Source: Mycobacterium triplex (GTDB lineage: Bacteria; Actinomycetota; Actinomycetes; Mycobacteriales; Mycobacteriaceae). Taken from it: a DNA stretch of 64,000 nucleotides. The stretch's first letter is position 1, and the number at the start of each line of letters is the position of its first letter. Of the stretch, positions 1 through 10,754 are shown in pieces. Location of the stretch: positions 2,410,057 through 2,474,056 of the forward strand of contig NZ_HG964446.1 in assembly GCF_000689255.1 (NCBI RefSeq), read 5' to 3'. The position numbers and the translations under genes are program-made. The notes under the pieces were generated by a model that was not told the origin of the DNA, did not search any database, and saw only the letters and a list, made by a program, of their open reading frames with translations.

Positions 1-1952
1 GGTGGCGGCGGCGGCCGTCCCGGCCAGCGTGGCGGCGCCGCGGGTGCGTTCGGCCGTCCCGGCGGCGCGCCCCGGCGCGGTCGCAAGTCCAAGCGGGCGA
101 AACGCGCCGAATACGAGAACATGCAGGCGCCGGTCGTCGGTGGCGTGCGGTTGCCGCACGGCAACGGCGAGACCATCCGGCTGGCCCGCGGCGCATCGCT
201 GAGCGACTTCGCGGACAAGATCAACGCCAACCCGGCCTCGCTGGTGCAGGCGCTGTTCAACCTCGGCGAGATGGTGACCGCGACCCAGTCGGTCGGCGAC
301 GAGACGCTCGAGCTGCTGGGCAGCGAGATGAACTACGTCGTCCAGGTCGTCAGTCCCGAGGACGAAGACCGTGAGCTGCTGGAGTCGTTCGACCTCACCT
401 ACGGCGAGGACGAGGGCGACGAGGACGATCTGCAGACCCGCCCGCCGGTGGTGACCGTGATGGGTCACGTCGACCACGGTAAAACCCGACTGCTGGACAC
501 CATCCGGAACGCCAGCGTCCGCGAGGGCGAGGCCGGTGGCATCACCCAGCACATCGGTGCCTACCAGGTCGGGGTCGACTTCGAGGGCAGCGAGCGGCTG
601 ATCACCTTCATCGACACCCCGGGTCACGAGGCGTTCACCGCCATGCGTGCCCGCGGTGCCAAGGCCACCGACATCGCGATCCTGGTGGTCGCCGCCGACG
701 ACGGCGTGATGCCGCAGACGGTGGAGGCGATCAACCATGCGCAGGCGGCCGACGTGCCGATCGTGGTGGCGGTCAACAAGATTGACAAGGAAGGCGCCGA
801 CCCGGCCAAGATTCGCGGCCAGCTCACCGAATACGGTTTGGTGGCAGAGGATTTCGGCGGCGACACGATGTTCGTCGACATCTCGGCCAAGCAGGGCACC
901 AACATCGAGGCGCTCGAAGAGGCGGTGCTGCTGACCGCCGACGCCGCGTTGGACCTGCGCGCCAACCCCGATATGGAAGCCCAGGGGGTGGCGATCGAGG
1001 CGCACCTGGACCGCGGTCGCGGGCCGGTGGCCACCGTGCTGATCCAGCGCGGCACGCTGCGGGTCGGTGACTCGATCGTGGCCGGCGACGCCTACGGCCG
1101 CGTCCGGCGGATGGTCGACGAGCACGGCGAGGACGTCCACGAGGCGCTGCCGTCGCGGCCGGTGCAGGTCATCGGTTTCACGTCGGTGCCCGGCGCCGGG
1201 GACAACCTGCTGGTCGTCGACGAGGACCGCATCGCCCGCCAGATCGCCGACCGGCGCAGCGCCCGCAAGCGCAACGCACTGGCGGCGCGCTCGCGCAAGC
1301 GGATCAGCCTGGAGGACCTGGATTCGGCGCTGAAGGAAACCAGCCAGCTGAACCTGATCCTCAAGGGCGACAACGCCGGTACCGTCGAGGCGCTGGAAGA
1401 GGCCCTGATGGGAATCGAGATCGACGACGAGGTGGAGCTGCGCGTCATCGACCGCGGCGTCGGTGGCATCACCGAGACCAACGTCAACCTGGCGTCGGCT
1501 TCGGACGCGGTGATCATCGGCTTCAACGTGCGTGCCGAAGGCAAGGCGACCGAGCTGGCCAACCGCGAGGGCGTGGACATCCGGTACTACTCGGTGATCT
1601 ACCAGGCCATCGACGAGATCGAGAAGGCCCTGCGCGGCATGCTCAAGCCGATCTACGAGGAGAACCAGCTGGGTCGTGCCGAGATCCGGGCGATCTTCCG
1701 GTCCTCGAAGGTCGGTGTCATCGCCGGTTGCCTGATCACCTCCGGCATCGTGCGCCGCAACGCCAAGGCGCGGTTGCTGCGCGACAACATCGTGGTCGCC
1801 GACAACCTGACGATCTCCTCGCTGCGCCGCGAGAAGGACGACGTGACCGAGGTTCGCGACGGCTTCGAATGCGGTATGACGCTGACCTATTCCGACATCA
1901 AGGAAGGCGACATCATCGAGTCCTTCGAGCTGGTCGAGAAGGAGCGCGCCTG

Positions 1953-1953
<1 letters not shown>
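1..1953 (+). CDS. infB: Translation initiation factor IF-2 (5' truncated by window edge)
   Basis: IF-2 is the GTPase that brings initiator tRNA to the 30S subunit and promotes subunit joining. The frame is open from base 1, so the N-terminus lies outside; 650 residues are visible. The first 35 residues are the Gly/Arg/Lys-rich linker typical of actinobacterial IF-2. The GTPase motifs follow in order: G1 GHVDHGKT (463-486), G2 region [11 protein letters not shown]3 DTPGHEAF, G4 NKID and G5 SAK. Domains II to IV complete the C-terminus, including the [10 protein letters not shown] region. The stop shares one base with the rbfA start (TGATG), so the two are translationally coupled. Identification is secure; only the length is unknown. 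Confidence 0.98.
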
Positions 1954-3426
<1,473 letters not shown>

Positions 3427-3432
3427 GCCGGG

Positions 3433-4014
3433 CTAGAACGCCCAGCTTCCGACGGATTGCAGCACGAATCCGTGGTCCCCGCTGGTGGTATCCAGGCAGG
3501 CGATCAGGTTGTCGGCACCCACCGCGCAGGTGACGTTAAGGTAGGACAGCTTCTGCCCGGCGGCCAATGTCTTGCCGCCGTAGCGCAATGCGGCCGGGTT
3601 GCCGCCGCATCCGCCGTAGGTCATCCGGCTCAATTCGTAGCCGGGCCCCTTGAAATTCACCGAGCCTTCCACGCAGTCGCCGGGTTTCGGGTGACCGCCG
3701 CCGGGAAAGAGAACGTCGTCCATTCCGGGGACTTCGCCATTGCACTTAATGTCTTGCGACGGTTGCGGTGCGGGCGCGGGCCCGCCGTAGAAGTCGCACA
3801 CCACCGAGTTCTGGGTCGAGAAGATTATCCGGGGCGCGTTTCCCGGCAATGACGTGGAGATATACCCGTCGGCCGGAACCGTGGTGAATCCGTCGAGATT
3901 CGGAAATCGCGGTGGCGGCTCCGCGGCCGCGTGCTGCCCGGCCGCGATCGCGGACGCGATGACCAGGGTCAGGACGCCGAGAACCCGCATCGTGAGGTCG
4001 ACGATGATGCGCAT
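3433..4014 (-). CDS. Secreted protein of unknown function
   Basis: A 193-residue exported protein. Residues 1-10 form a basic n-region, about 11-25 (VLGVLTLVIASAIAA) a hydrophobic core, and AAA|EPP a likely signal peptidase I site near residue 31. There is no lipobox. The mature part has several spaced cysteines, a YGGKTL segment and a C-terminal GHGF-like DHGFVLQS, resembling the actinobacterial secreted family often labelled DUF6636; that assignment is tentative. The start is well supported by AGGAGG six bases upstream of the ATG. It converges on nrnA with only 6 bases between stops and stands alone as a transcription unit. Confidence 0.8.
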   Translation of the reverse strand: MRIIVDLTMRVLGVLTLVIASAIAAGQHAAAEPPPRFPNLDGFTTVPADGYISTSLPGNAPRIIFSTQNSVVCDFYGGPAPAPQPSQDIKCNGEVPGMDDVLFPGGGHPKPGDCVEGSVNFKGPGYELSRMTYGGCGGNPAALRYGGKTLAAGQKLSYLNVTCAVGADNLIACLDTTSGDHGFVLQSVGSWAF

Positions 4015-4191
4015 CGATTCCTCCTGCTCTGCTGCATTGTTTCGGGTCGTTGTTGGGATCGTATTGGCTATTGCCGCTGCTGGCGATCAAAAGTTTCGCG
4101 GTACAGGTCAACGGCATATAAAACGAAATTGCGGCGCCGGGTAAGCCATTTGCTCTTGCCCCAAGCGGGTGAATCCGCGCCATCGCGGTGA
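4015..4191. other. Intergenic region upstream of the secreted-protein gene
   Basis: This 177-base gap separates echA16 (its 3' end) from the start of the secreted protein gene; both genes read leftwards. It is visibly more AT-rich than the flanks. On the minus strand it holds a strong AGGAGG ribosome site (about 4021-4026), a TACGAT hexamer and a TTGACC hexamer, but I could not pair a -10 and -35 at standard spacing. Confidence 0.4.
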
Positions 4192-4941
4192 TTAGCGGAC
4201 TTGCGCGCGTCCGCGTTGCAGCACTGCGTCCCGATTGGCGGCGATGTCGTCGCCGCTGGTCCGGAATTGCCGGGCCGCCATGGCTTCCAGCCACAGGCCC
4301 TCGCTGGTCTGGGACTCGTCGATGCGGTGGTAGGAGGCCAGCAGCGCCCGCACCGCGTTCTGGTTGTTGCCGACGATCGACGCGGCCACTTGGCGCGCGG
4401 TCGGCAGCAGCCGGTCGTGCGGCACCACCTCGGTGGCCAGCCCGGCGCGCAGCGCGTCGGCGGCCGACAGGTAATCGCCGGTGAGACTCATGCGCCGGGC
4501 CAGGCCGATGCCCACCTTCTGGGGCAACCGCACGGACAGGCCCCAGGTCGGCAGCAGGCCCACCCGGGCATGGGTGTCGGCGAAGCGTGCCCGCTCCGAC
4601 GCGATCACCACGTCGCAGTACAGCACCAGCTCCAGCCCGCCGGTGACCGCGGCTCCGTTGATCGCGCCGATGACCGGCTTGGTCATCGACGGCCATCGCG
4701 GCGAGATGTCGGGCAGGGCCGTCGAATCGCCGAGCTCCTTGAGATCGAGTCCGGCGCAGAACACCGGATCGGCCCCGGTGAGGATCACGACGTCGACGCC
4801 GTCGTCGGTTTCGGCCTCGGTCAGCGCCCCGAAGAACCGATCTCGCAGCGCGGCGGACAGCGCGTTGCGCGATTCCGGCCGGTTCAGGGTCAGGGTGCGT
4901 ACCCGCTCGTCGGTGGTGATCAACAGAATGTCGTCGCTCAT
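4192..4941 (-). CDS. echA16: Enoyl-CoA hydratase/isomerase family protein EchA16
   Basis: Crotonase-fold protein of 249 residues, the length I recall for Rv2831, which it closely resembles. Oxyanion-hole segments are visible (CAGLDLKEL and AINGAAVTGGLE). The first catalytic glutamate of classical hydratases is present in GGLELVLYCD. The position of the second falls in FADTHARVGLLP and appears to be His, so ordinary crotonyl-CoA hydration may be weak or replaced by another acyl-CoA reaction. The ATG at 4941 is preferred over ATGs at 4947 and 4992. It matches the homologue (MSDDILLI) and has a TACGGT hexamer ending 7 bases upstream, suggesting a leaderless mRNA. It lies 47 bp after iclR. Confidence 0.9.
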   Translation of the reverse strand: MSDDILLITTDERVRTLTLNRPESRNALSAALRDRFFGALTEAETDDGVDVVILTGADPVFCAGLDLKELGDSTALPDISPRWPSMTKPVIGAINGAAVTGGLELVLYCDVVIASERARFADTHARVGLLPTWGLSVRLPQKVGIGLARRMSLTGDYLSAADALRAGLATEVVPHDRLLPTARQVAASIVGNNQNAVRALLASYHRIDESQTSEGLWLEAMAARQFRTSGDDIAANRDAVLQRGRAQVR

Positions 4942-4948
4942 TCCCATC

Positions 4949-4954
4949 ACCGTA
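4949..4954 (-). promoter_or_regulatory. Candidate -10 (TACGGT) for leaderless echA16
   Basis: TANNNT hexamer on the minus strand ending 7 bases before the ATG at 4941. If used, transcription would start at or beside the first base of the start codon. It would give echA16 its own promoter downstream of the glyoxylate operon. Confidence 0.5.
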
Positions 4955-4988
4955 GAGGGTCGCGAGGGACCTCGATGCGGTCGGCCGG

Positions 4989-5762
4989 TCACCTAGCGGC
5001 GGCGCCGTTGTCGAACTCGGCGGCGATGTCGCGCGCGACCCGCTGCAAGACCGGGGTGATCGTCGGCGCGGAGGTCAGTGCGACGCGGACCGCCGGGCCC
5101 GATATCGAAATGGCCGTCAGGGACGGTGCGCCGGGCACCGGCACGGCAAAGCATCGGACGCCGATTTCCTGCTCACCGTCGTCGACCGCATAACCCCGGG
5201 CGCGGCACAACGTGATGTCTTGCAGCAACCCGTCGACCGTCGTATGGGAATTCTCGGTCGCTGCGGGCATGCCGGTTCGTGCCACCAGCGCCCGCAGTGC
5301 GTCGTCGGGGAGTTGCATCAGCAGCGCCTTGCCCACTCCGGTGCTGTGCGGGTAAACCCGCCGGCCGACCTCGGTGAACATGCGCATGGAATGGGGGGAG
5401 GGGACTTGAGCGACGTAGACGGCCATGCCGTTGTCCATCACCGCCATGTTCGCCGTCTCCCCGGTGCGGTCTACCAGCCCGCTCAGATGCGGCCGTGACC
5501 ATACGCCGACGAGTGCGGCCGCGCTCTCGCCCAACCGGATCAGCCCGGGCCCCAACGAGTAGTGCCGGTTGGGCAGCTGGCGCAGATACCCCAGGTGAAG
5601 CAAGGTTCGGGCCAGCCGATGCATCGTGGGTTGCGGGAGATCCGCGCGGGCGGCCAGCTCCCCGAGCGCGCCCGTCCCGCCCATGGCGGCCAGTATCTCG
5701 AGTGCTCCGAGTGCGCGTTCCACGGATTGGACGCCGCCCGTGCGGTCGGCGGGGCAGGACAC
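4989..5762 (-). CDS. IclR-family transcriptional regulator of the glyoxylate operon
   Basis: A 257-residue IclR-type regulator. The N-terminal winged helix includes ALGELAARADLPQPTMHRLA. The C-terminal effector domain has the usual HSTGVGKALLMQLP and a cysteine in GVRCFAVPV, with AISISGPA near the end. I chose the GTG at 5762, which lies 4 bases after the gcl stop; a start at 5822 would overlap gcl by 56 bases with no family similarity. Placement at the end of hyi-glxR-gcl suggests it controls that operon, by analogy with AllR-type regulators that respond to glyoxylate or allantoin derivatives. The effector is not known from the sequence. Confidence 0.88.
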   Translation of the reverse strand: MSCPADRTGGVQSVERALGALEILAAMGGTGALGELAARADLPQPTMHRLARTLLHLGYLRQLPNRHYSLGPGLIRLGESAAALVGVWSRPHLSGLVDRTGETANMAVMDNGMAVYVAQVPSPHSMRMFTEVGRRVYPHSTGVGKALLMQLPDDALRALVARTGMPAATENSHTTVDGLLQDITLCRARGYAVDDGEQEIGVRCFAVPVPGAPSLTAISISGPAVRVALTSAPTITPVLQRVARDIAAEFDNGAAAR

Positions 5763-5766
5763 GGGG

Positions 5767-7560
5767 TTAGTCGAATAACGCTGCGGCGGTGGGTGAATCG
5801 TCGATGCTGGTTGCCAGTTCATTGTGTTCGGCGATCTTGTCGATGTCGGTTCCCATCGCGATGTTGGTGATGCGTTCCAGGAAGATCTCGACCACCACGG
5901 GCACTTTGTGCTCGCGGGTCAGCTGCTGGGCACGGGCGAGTGCCGGCGCGATCAGTGCGGGGTCGGTGACCTGAATCGCCTTGCAGCCCAACCCTTCTAC
6001 CACCCGACGATGGTCGACCCCGTAGCCCTTCGGCAAATCGTCGTCACCGGATTCCTGGGCATTGATGTTGTCGAAGGCCAAGGAAACGAAGTAGTTCATG
6101 TCGAAGTTGAGCTGAGCTTGCCGGATCAGCCCGAGGTAGGAGTTGTTGACCACGACATGCACGTAGGGCAGGTTGAATTGCGCGCCCACCGCGAGTTCTT
6201 CGATGAGGAACTGGAAGTCGTAATCACCCGACAATCCCACCACCGTGGCGCTCGGGTCGGCGGCGACCACGCCGAGTGCGGCGGGAACCGTCCATCCCAG
6301 CGGTCCGGCCTGTCCGCAGTTGATCCAGTGCCGGGGTTTGAACACCTGCAGGAATTGGCCACCCGCGATCTGGGAGAGCCCAATCGCGGTGACATAGCGT
6401 GCATCACGGCCGAACGCCCGATTCATCTCCTCGTAGACGCGTTGGGGTTTGATCGGGATGTCGTCGAAGTGGGTCTTGCGGTGCATCGTCTGTTTGCGCT
6501 CCTGGCAGTCGCGCACCCAGCCGGCCCAATCAGGCAGGCTGCCCGCGGCGCGTCGCTGGGATGCCGCGGCGACCAGGAGTTGCAGGGCCGCCTTGGCGTC
6601 GGAGACGATGCCGAGATCGGGGGCGAAGACCCGGCCGATCTGGGTGGGTTCGATGTCGATGTGGACAAAGCGGCGGCCTCGCCGGTAGGTGTCGAGCCCG
6701 CCGGTGTGGCGGTTGGCCCACCGGTTGCCGATGCCCAGCACGAAATCCGACTCGAGCAGCGTGGCGTTGCCGTACCGGTGGGCGGTCTGTAACCCGACCA
6801 TGCCGGCGGCCAGCCGGTGGTCGTCGGGAATGGTGCCCCAGCCCATCAGGGTGGGCACCACCGGGACATTGAGCACCTCGGCGAGCTCGACGAGCAGTTC
6901 GGCGGCGTCGGCGTTGATGATGCCCCCGCCGGCGATGATCAACGGGTGCGCAGCGGTGACCAGCATGTCGAGCGCCTTGGCTATCTGCGTGGGGGTGGCC
7001 GTGGGCTTGTAGACCGGCAGGGGTGCGTAAGTAGCCGGGTCGAAATCGATTTCGGCGAGCTGGACGTCGATGGGCAGGTCGATGAGGACGGGGCCGGGAC
7101 GCCCCGAGCGCATCAGGTGAAACGCCTTGGCGAAGGCGCCGGGGACTTGGCCTGCTTCGCGAACCGTCATCGCCATTTTCGTCACGGGGGCCGCAATGGC
7201 GGCGATGTCGACGGCCTGAAAGTCCTCTTTGTGCAGCTTGTCGACGGGGGCCTGGCCCGTGATGGCCAGGATGGGAATGGAATCGGCGCTGGCTGAATAC
7301 AATCCGGTCACCATGTCGGTGCCCGCCGGTCCCGAGGTGCCGATGCACACACCGATGTTGCCCGGTGCCGCGCGGGTATAGCCCTCGGCCATGTGGCTGG
7401 CGCCCTCGACGTGGCGGGCCAGCAGATGCCGGATTCCGCCGTGGGCCCGCATCGCCGAATAGAACGGATTGATCGCGGCGCCGGGCAACCCGAATGCCTG
7501 TGTGGCACCCTCGATTTCGAGGATCTTGACGGCCGCGTCGACCGTACGCATCCGTGTCAC
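5767..7560 (-). CDS. gcl: Glyoxylate carboligase (tartronate-semialdehyde synthase)
   Basis: ThDP- and FAD-dependent enzyme of 597 residues that condenses two glyoxylates to tartronate semialdehyde and CO2. The diagnostic feature is the N-terminal [14 protein letters not shown] motif: valine sits where almost all other ThDP enzymes have a catalytic glutamate, as in E. coli Gcl. The ThDP site shows the [11 protein letters not shown] variant of the GDG motif and ends [12 protein letters not shown]. The GTG start overlaps the glxR stop by 4 bases (GTGA), so the genes are coupled. It is the third gene of hyi-glxR-gcl-iclR. Confidence 0.97.
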   Translation of the reverse strand: MTRMRTVDAAVKILEIEGATQAFGLPGAAINPFYSAMRAHGGIRHLLARHVEGASHMAEGYTRAAPGNIGVCIGTSGPAGTDMVTGLYSASADSIPILAITGQAPVDKLHKEDFQAVDIAAIAAPVTKMAMTVREAGQVPGAFAKAFHLMRSGRPGPVLIDLPIDVQLAEIDFDPATYAPLPVYKPTATPTQIAKALDMLVTAAHPLIIAGGGIINADAAELLVELAEVLNVPVVPTLMGWGTIPDDHRLAAGMVGLQTAHRYGNATLLESDFVLGIGNRWANRHTGGLDTYRRGRRFVHIDIEPTQIGRVFAPDLGIVSDAKAALQLLVAAASQRRAAGSLPDWAGWVRDCQERKQTMHRKTHFDDIPIKPQRVYEEMNRAFGRDARYVTAIGLSQIAGGQFLQVFKPRHWINCGQAGPLGWTVPAALGVVAADPSATVVGLSGDYDFQFLIEELAVGAQFNLPYVHVVVNNSYLGLIRQAQLNFDMNYFVSLAFDNINAQESGDDDLPKGYGVDHRRVVEGLGCKAIQVTDPALIAPALARAQQLTREHKVPVVVEIFLERITNIAMGTDIDKIAEHNELATSIDDSPTAAALFD

Positions 7561-8450
7561 CGGATGCCCCCTTCGTTGTCTCCGGAGAGGCGTTCGACGC
7601 CCCGCAGCAGACCGGAGTGGTCCAGGGAGCCGTCTCCGTTGGCCAGGGCGGAGGCCATCAGCTGCGCGACGAGGGCGCCGAGCGGGATGACCACGCCGGC
7701 TTCGCGGGCCGCGCTGGTGACGATGCCCAGATCTTTGTGGTGCAGCTGGATCCGGAAACCCGGGTCGAAGTTGCGGGCCAGCATCTTCGGGGCCTTCTGG
7801 TCGAGCACCGCCGAGCCGGCCAGACCCGCGCCGAGCACCTTGACCGCCGCGTCCAGGTCGACGCCGTAGGCGCGCAGGAACGTGATCGCCTCGGCAAGGA
7901 GCTCGATGTTGCCGGCGACGATCAGTTGGTTGGCGGCCTTGACGGTTTGTCCTGCGCCGTTGCCGCCGACATGCACGATGGTCTTGCCGACGCTCTCGAG
8001 AATTGGTTTGGCAGCGGCGAAGTCGTCGTCTGTGGCGCCGACCATGATCGACAGCGTCGCGTTCTGGGCGCCGGGCTCGCCGCCGGACACCGGGGCGTCG
8101 ATGAGGCGCAGGCCGCGCCGGGTGGCTTCCCTGGCCAGCTCGACGGTGATGTCGGGGCGGATCGAGGAGAAGTCGATCACCAGCGTCGAGGGCTGAGCGT
8201 GGGCGAAAACACCGTCCTCCGAGAGCAACACGTTTTGCACGTCGGGGGAGTCGGGCACCATGACCGCCACCACATCGGCGTTTTTCACCGCCTCCGCGAT
8301 CGAGTCCGCTTCTGTCCCACCGGCTTCGATCAGCTCCGCGGCGTGACCCGGCGAGCGGTTGTAACCGACGACGGTGTGGCCGGCGCGGGCGAGATGGCAG
8401 GCCATCGGGTTGCCCATGATGCCCAGTCCGATAAAGCCGATAGTGCTCAC
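7557..8450 (-). CDS. glxR: Tartronate semialdehyde reductase (2-hydroxy-3-oxopropionate reductase)
   Basis: A 297-residue beta-hydroxyacid dehydrogenase that reduces tartronate semialdehyde to D-glycerate with NAD(P)H. The Rossmann motif [12 protein letters not shown] is at residues 5-16. The substrate signature [12 protein letters not shown] and the catalytic-lysine segment KAANQLIV are both in place. GTG start; 4-base overlaps at both ends tie it to hyi and gcl. The operon context favours this substrate over 3-hydroxyisobutyrate, which related enzymes use. Confidence 0.93.
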   Translation of the reverse strand: MSTIGFIGLGIMGNPMACHLARAGHTVVGYNRSPGHAAELIEAGGTEADSIAEAVKNADVVAVMVPDSPDVQNVLLSEDGVFAHAQPSTLVIDFSSIRPDITVELAREATRRGLRLIDAPVSGGEPGAQNATLSIMVGATDDDFAAAKPILESVGKTIVHVGGNGAGQTVKAANQLIVAGNIELLAEAITFLRAYGVDLDAAVKVLGAGLAGSAVLDQKAPKMLARNFDPGFRIQLHHKDLGIVTSAAREAGVVIPLGALVAQLMASALANGDGSLDHSGLLRGVERLSGDNEGGIR

Positions 8451-9307
8451 TGGTTTCTCGTTCCGGTCGGTGTTCTCAGGGATTCGACGTTGACGCCGCC
8501 GCGACCTCGTTCGTCGCGCGGCAGCCAGTCGAAGGTGTCGGGGCGAGAAGGCCGGTATTCCAAACCGATGTAGCCGCTGTAGTCACGTCCGAGCAGGATG
8601 GCGAGATAGTCGCCGAGCGGGACCTCACCGGTGCCCGGCTCCCCGCGTCCGGGGGCATCGGCAACCTGAACGTGCCCGATCCGTTCATAGTTGGACAGCA
8701 GGGCCGCGGCGACATCGTCGTTGTTGACGAACAGGTGATACACGTCCGCCAACAGACGCAGATTGGTGGCACCCGACTCGGCGTGAACGCGGTCGATGAC
8801 GCGAACCGCGTCGGCCGCCGTCTCGAGGGGGTAGCGGGGCGCGCCGCTGACCGGCTCGATGAGCACCGTCGCGCCGATGCGCTCGGCGGCTTGGGCCGCG
8901 TAGGCCAGGTTCTCGGCCGCGACCTGGTCCTGCTCCGCCGGCGCGATGCCCTCGATGCGGTTGCCGTACAAGGCGTTCAACGCCCGGGTGCCCAGGCTGT
9001 CGGCGATGCCGATGGCGACTTGCACGTTGTCGCGAAACTCGGTTGTCAGCGCGGGATCCGACAGGATTCCCCGATCGCCGCCGGCCATGTGACCGGCGAA
9101 GAAGTTCAGTCCGGACAGCTGCACACCCGCCTGTTCGATGGCGCGGACGAATGCCTTGACGTCCGGCTCCGGGGGCGTCGCTTCGGCGAACGGCCACCAG
9201 AACTCCACCGCCTCAAAGCCTGCCGCTCGAGCCGCGCCCGGCCGGTCCGGCACGGGCAGGTCGGTGAAAAGGATCGAGCAGTTCACCGTATACGTCGCAC
9301 CGGCCAT
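8447..9307 (-). CDS. hyi: Hydroxypyruvate isomerase
   Basis: A 286-residue TIM-barrel protein of the xylose isomerase-like family, interconverting hydroxypyruvate and tartronate semialdehyde. It begins with [12 protein letters not shown] and shows metal and substrate segments [35 protein letters not shown] and [10 protein letters not shown], matching Hyi. It is first in the operon; the ATG has a GGAAGGA ribosome site 6 bases upstream. The product feeds glxR, which it overlaps by 4 bases. Confidence 0.93.
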   Translation of the reverse strand: MAGATYTVNCSILFTDLPVPDRPGAARAAGFEAVEFWWPFAEATPPEPDVKAFVRAIEQAGVQLSGLNFFAGHMAGGDRGILSDPALTTEFRDNVQVAIGIADSLGTRALNALYGNRIEGIAPAEQDQVAAENLAYAAQAAERIGATVLIEPVSGAPRYPLETAADAVRVIDRVHAESGATNLRLLADVYHLFVNNDDVAAALLSNYERIGHVQVADAPGRGEPGTGEVPLGDYLAILLGRDYSGYIGLEYRPSRPDTFDWLPRDERGRGGVNVESLRTPTGTRNQ

Positions 9308-9315
9308 CGCTGTCC

Positions 9316-9375
9316 TTCCGTATCGCGGAATTGCCGCATCGGGATACGAAACGAGTCAAGGCGATATCCGCGATA
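9316..9375 (-). promoter_or_regulatory. Candidate IclR operator region upstream of hyi
   Basis: TTCCGTATCGCGGAA (9316-9330) has perfect TTCCG/CGGAA arms around five bases, a size and style typical of IclR-family sites. Its core TATCGCGGA (9321-9329) recurs inverted as TCCGCGATA at 9367-9375, so two sites face each other 46 bp apart in front of hyi. Assignment to the adjacent IclR protein is an inference from location. Confidence 0.42.
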
Positions 9376-9548
9376 CGTGTCAAGGATCGGCAGCCTCGTA
9401 CAACCCGAATTGTCAGCCTTGACAGGCGGTTTCGATGACCGTCGCGCACCCGCCTCGGACAGCCATATGATGCGCGGGTGGTATCGGAATACCTGCCCAT
9501 CACCCTCGCCGCCGGCGGGCGACTCGACCGTGATGGGATGGCCTGCTC
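9376..9548 (+). promoter_or_regulatory. Promoter region for glycerate kinase
   Basis: This part of the divergent hyi/glycerate kinase intergenic region contains an inverted repeat TGTCAGCCTTGACA (9411-9424). It also holds TGTCAAGG at 9378-9385, which is the inverse of CCTTGACA at 9417-9424. A good -10 hexamer TATGAT is at 9466-9471. No clear -35 pairs with it. Confidence 0.35.
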
Positions 9549-10673
9549 ATGAAGGGCAACATCGTGTTGGCGCCGGACAAGTTCAAGGGCTCGTTGACAG
9601 CCGAGCAGGCTGCGCGGGCGATGGCGCGGGGGGTGTGTCGCGCCGACCCGATGATCACCCCGATCCTCTGCCCCGTCGCCGACGGGGGAGAGGGCACCCT
9701 GGACGCGGTCGTGGCGGCCGGATTCGAAGCAGTCCACGCCGATGCGTGCGGACCTACCGGTGCGCCGGTACACACCGCATACGCCCGCAAGGGTGCCCGT
9801 GCGGTCATCGAGATGGCCGATATCTGTGGCCTGCAACGGCTTCCGTCGGCAACGCCGGCGCCGCTGACGGCGAGCAGTTATGGGCTGGGCAGCGTGATCG
9901 CCCGGTCGCTGGACGACGGCTGCCAAGACATCGTCATCGGTGTGGGCGGCAGCGCAAGCACCGACGGCGGCGCGGGGATGCTGATGGCGCTGGGTGCCGA
10001 GATACTCGACCGGCACGGCCGTCCGATTGCACCGAGTGCTCGGGGCCTGGCCGACGCTGCCCGCCTCGATCTCGGTGGGCTGCACCCGGGCGTCGGCACT
10101 GCCACGGTCACGCTGGCCGCCGACGTCGACAGCCCGCTGTGCGGGCCGCTCGGCGCGGCCGCCGTCTACGGACCGCAAAAAGGGGTCCGCGCCGACCGGA
10201 TCGACGAAGTGGACCGCGGTCTGTCCGGTTGGGCGGACCTGGTCGAGGGAGCTGTCGGCGCCGACTACCGCGACGCGCCGGGGGCCGGTGCCGCCGGAGG
10301 GGTGGGATTCGCCGCGCTCGCCGTGCTGCGCGCCCGCCTGAGCCCAGGGATCGACTTGATCCTCGACCTCGTCGAGCTGGATCGAAAGCTGTTGGGCGCC
10401 AACATGGTCATCACCGGTGAGGGGTCGCTCGACGGCCAGTCGCTGCGCGGAAAGGCCCCAGTGGGCGTTGCGCGATGTGCCCGGCCACGCGGCATACCGA
10501 CCGTCGCCATCGCCGGCGTGTCGACATTGACCAGGGCCGCGGCCCAAACCGCCGGCTTCGGCGCGGTGCGCACCCTCAACGAACTCGAACCCGACCTTTC
10601 GCGCTGCACGACGCACGCCGCCGAACTACTGACCCTGGTCACCGAACGGCTGATCCGCGAAAGTACCGACTGA
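9549..10673 (+). CDS. glxK: Glycerate kinase (GlxK/GarK type)
   Basis: A 374-residue glycerate kinase type 1 that phosphorylates D-glycerate with ATP, delivering the glyoxylate pathway product to glycolysis. Family signatures are APDKFKGSLTA at the N-terminus, PVADGGEGTLDA, the glycine-rich GVGGSASTDGGAGML and TGEGSLDGQSLRGKAP near the C-terminus. It is transcribed divergently from hyi-glxR-gcl and shares their intergenic region. Together the four enzymes form a complete glyoxylate-to-phosphoglycerate route. The ribosome site is weak. Confidence 0.93.
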   Translation: MKGNIVLAPDKFKGSLTAEQAARAMARGVCRADPMITPILCPVADGGEGTLDAVVAAGFEAVHADACGPTGAPVHTAYARKGARAVIEMADICGLQRLPSATPAPLTASSYGLGSVIARSLDDGCQDIVIGVGGSASTDGGAGMLMALGAEILDRHGRPIAPSARGLADAARLDLGGLHPGVGTATVTLAADVDSPLCGPLGAAAVYGPQKGVRADRIDEVDRGLSGWADLVEGAVGADYRDAPGAGAAGGVGFAALAVLRARLSPGIDLILDLVELDRKLLGANMVITGEGSLDGQSLRGKAPVGVARCARPRGIPTVAIAGVSTLTRAAAQTAGFGAVRTLNELEPDLSRCTTHAAELLTLVTERLIRESTD

Positions 10674-10754
10674 TACCGAAAATCGATCGGTGCTTGGGCA
10701 CCTCGGCGATACTGCAAACGGGTAGCCCACGATCCTGGAAAGAGGTCCGCCGCG

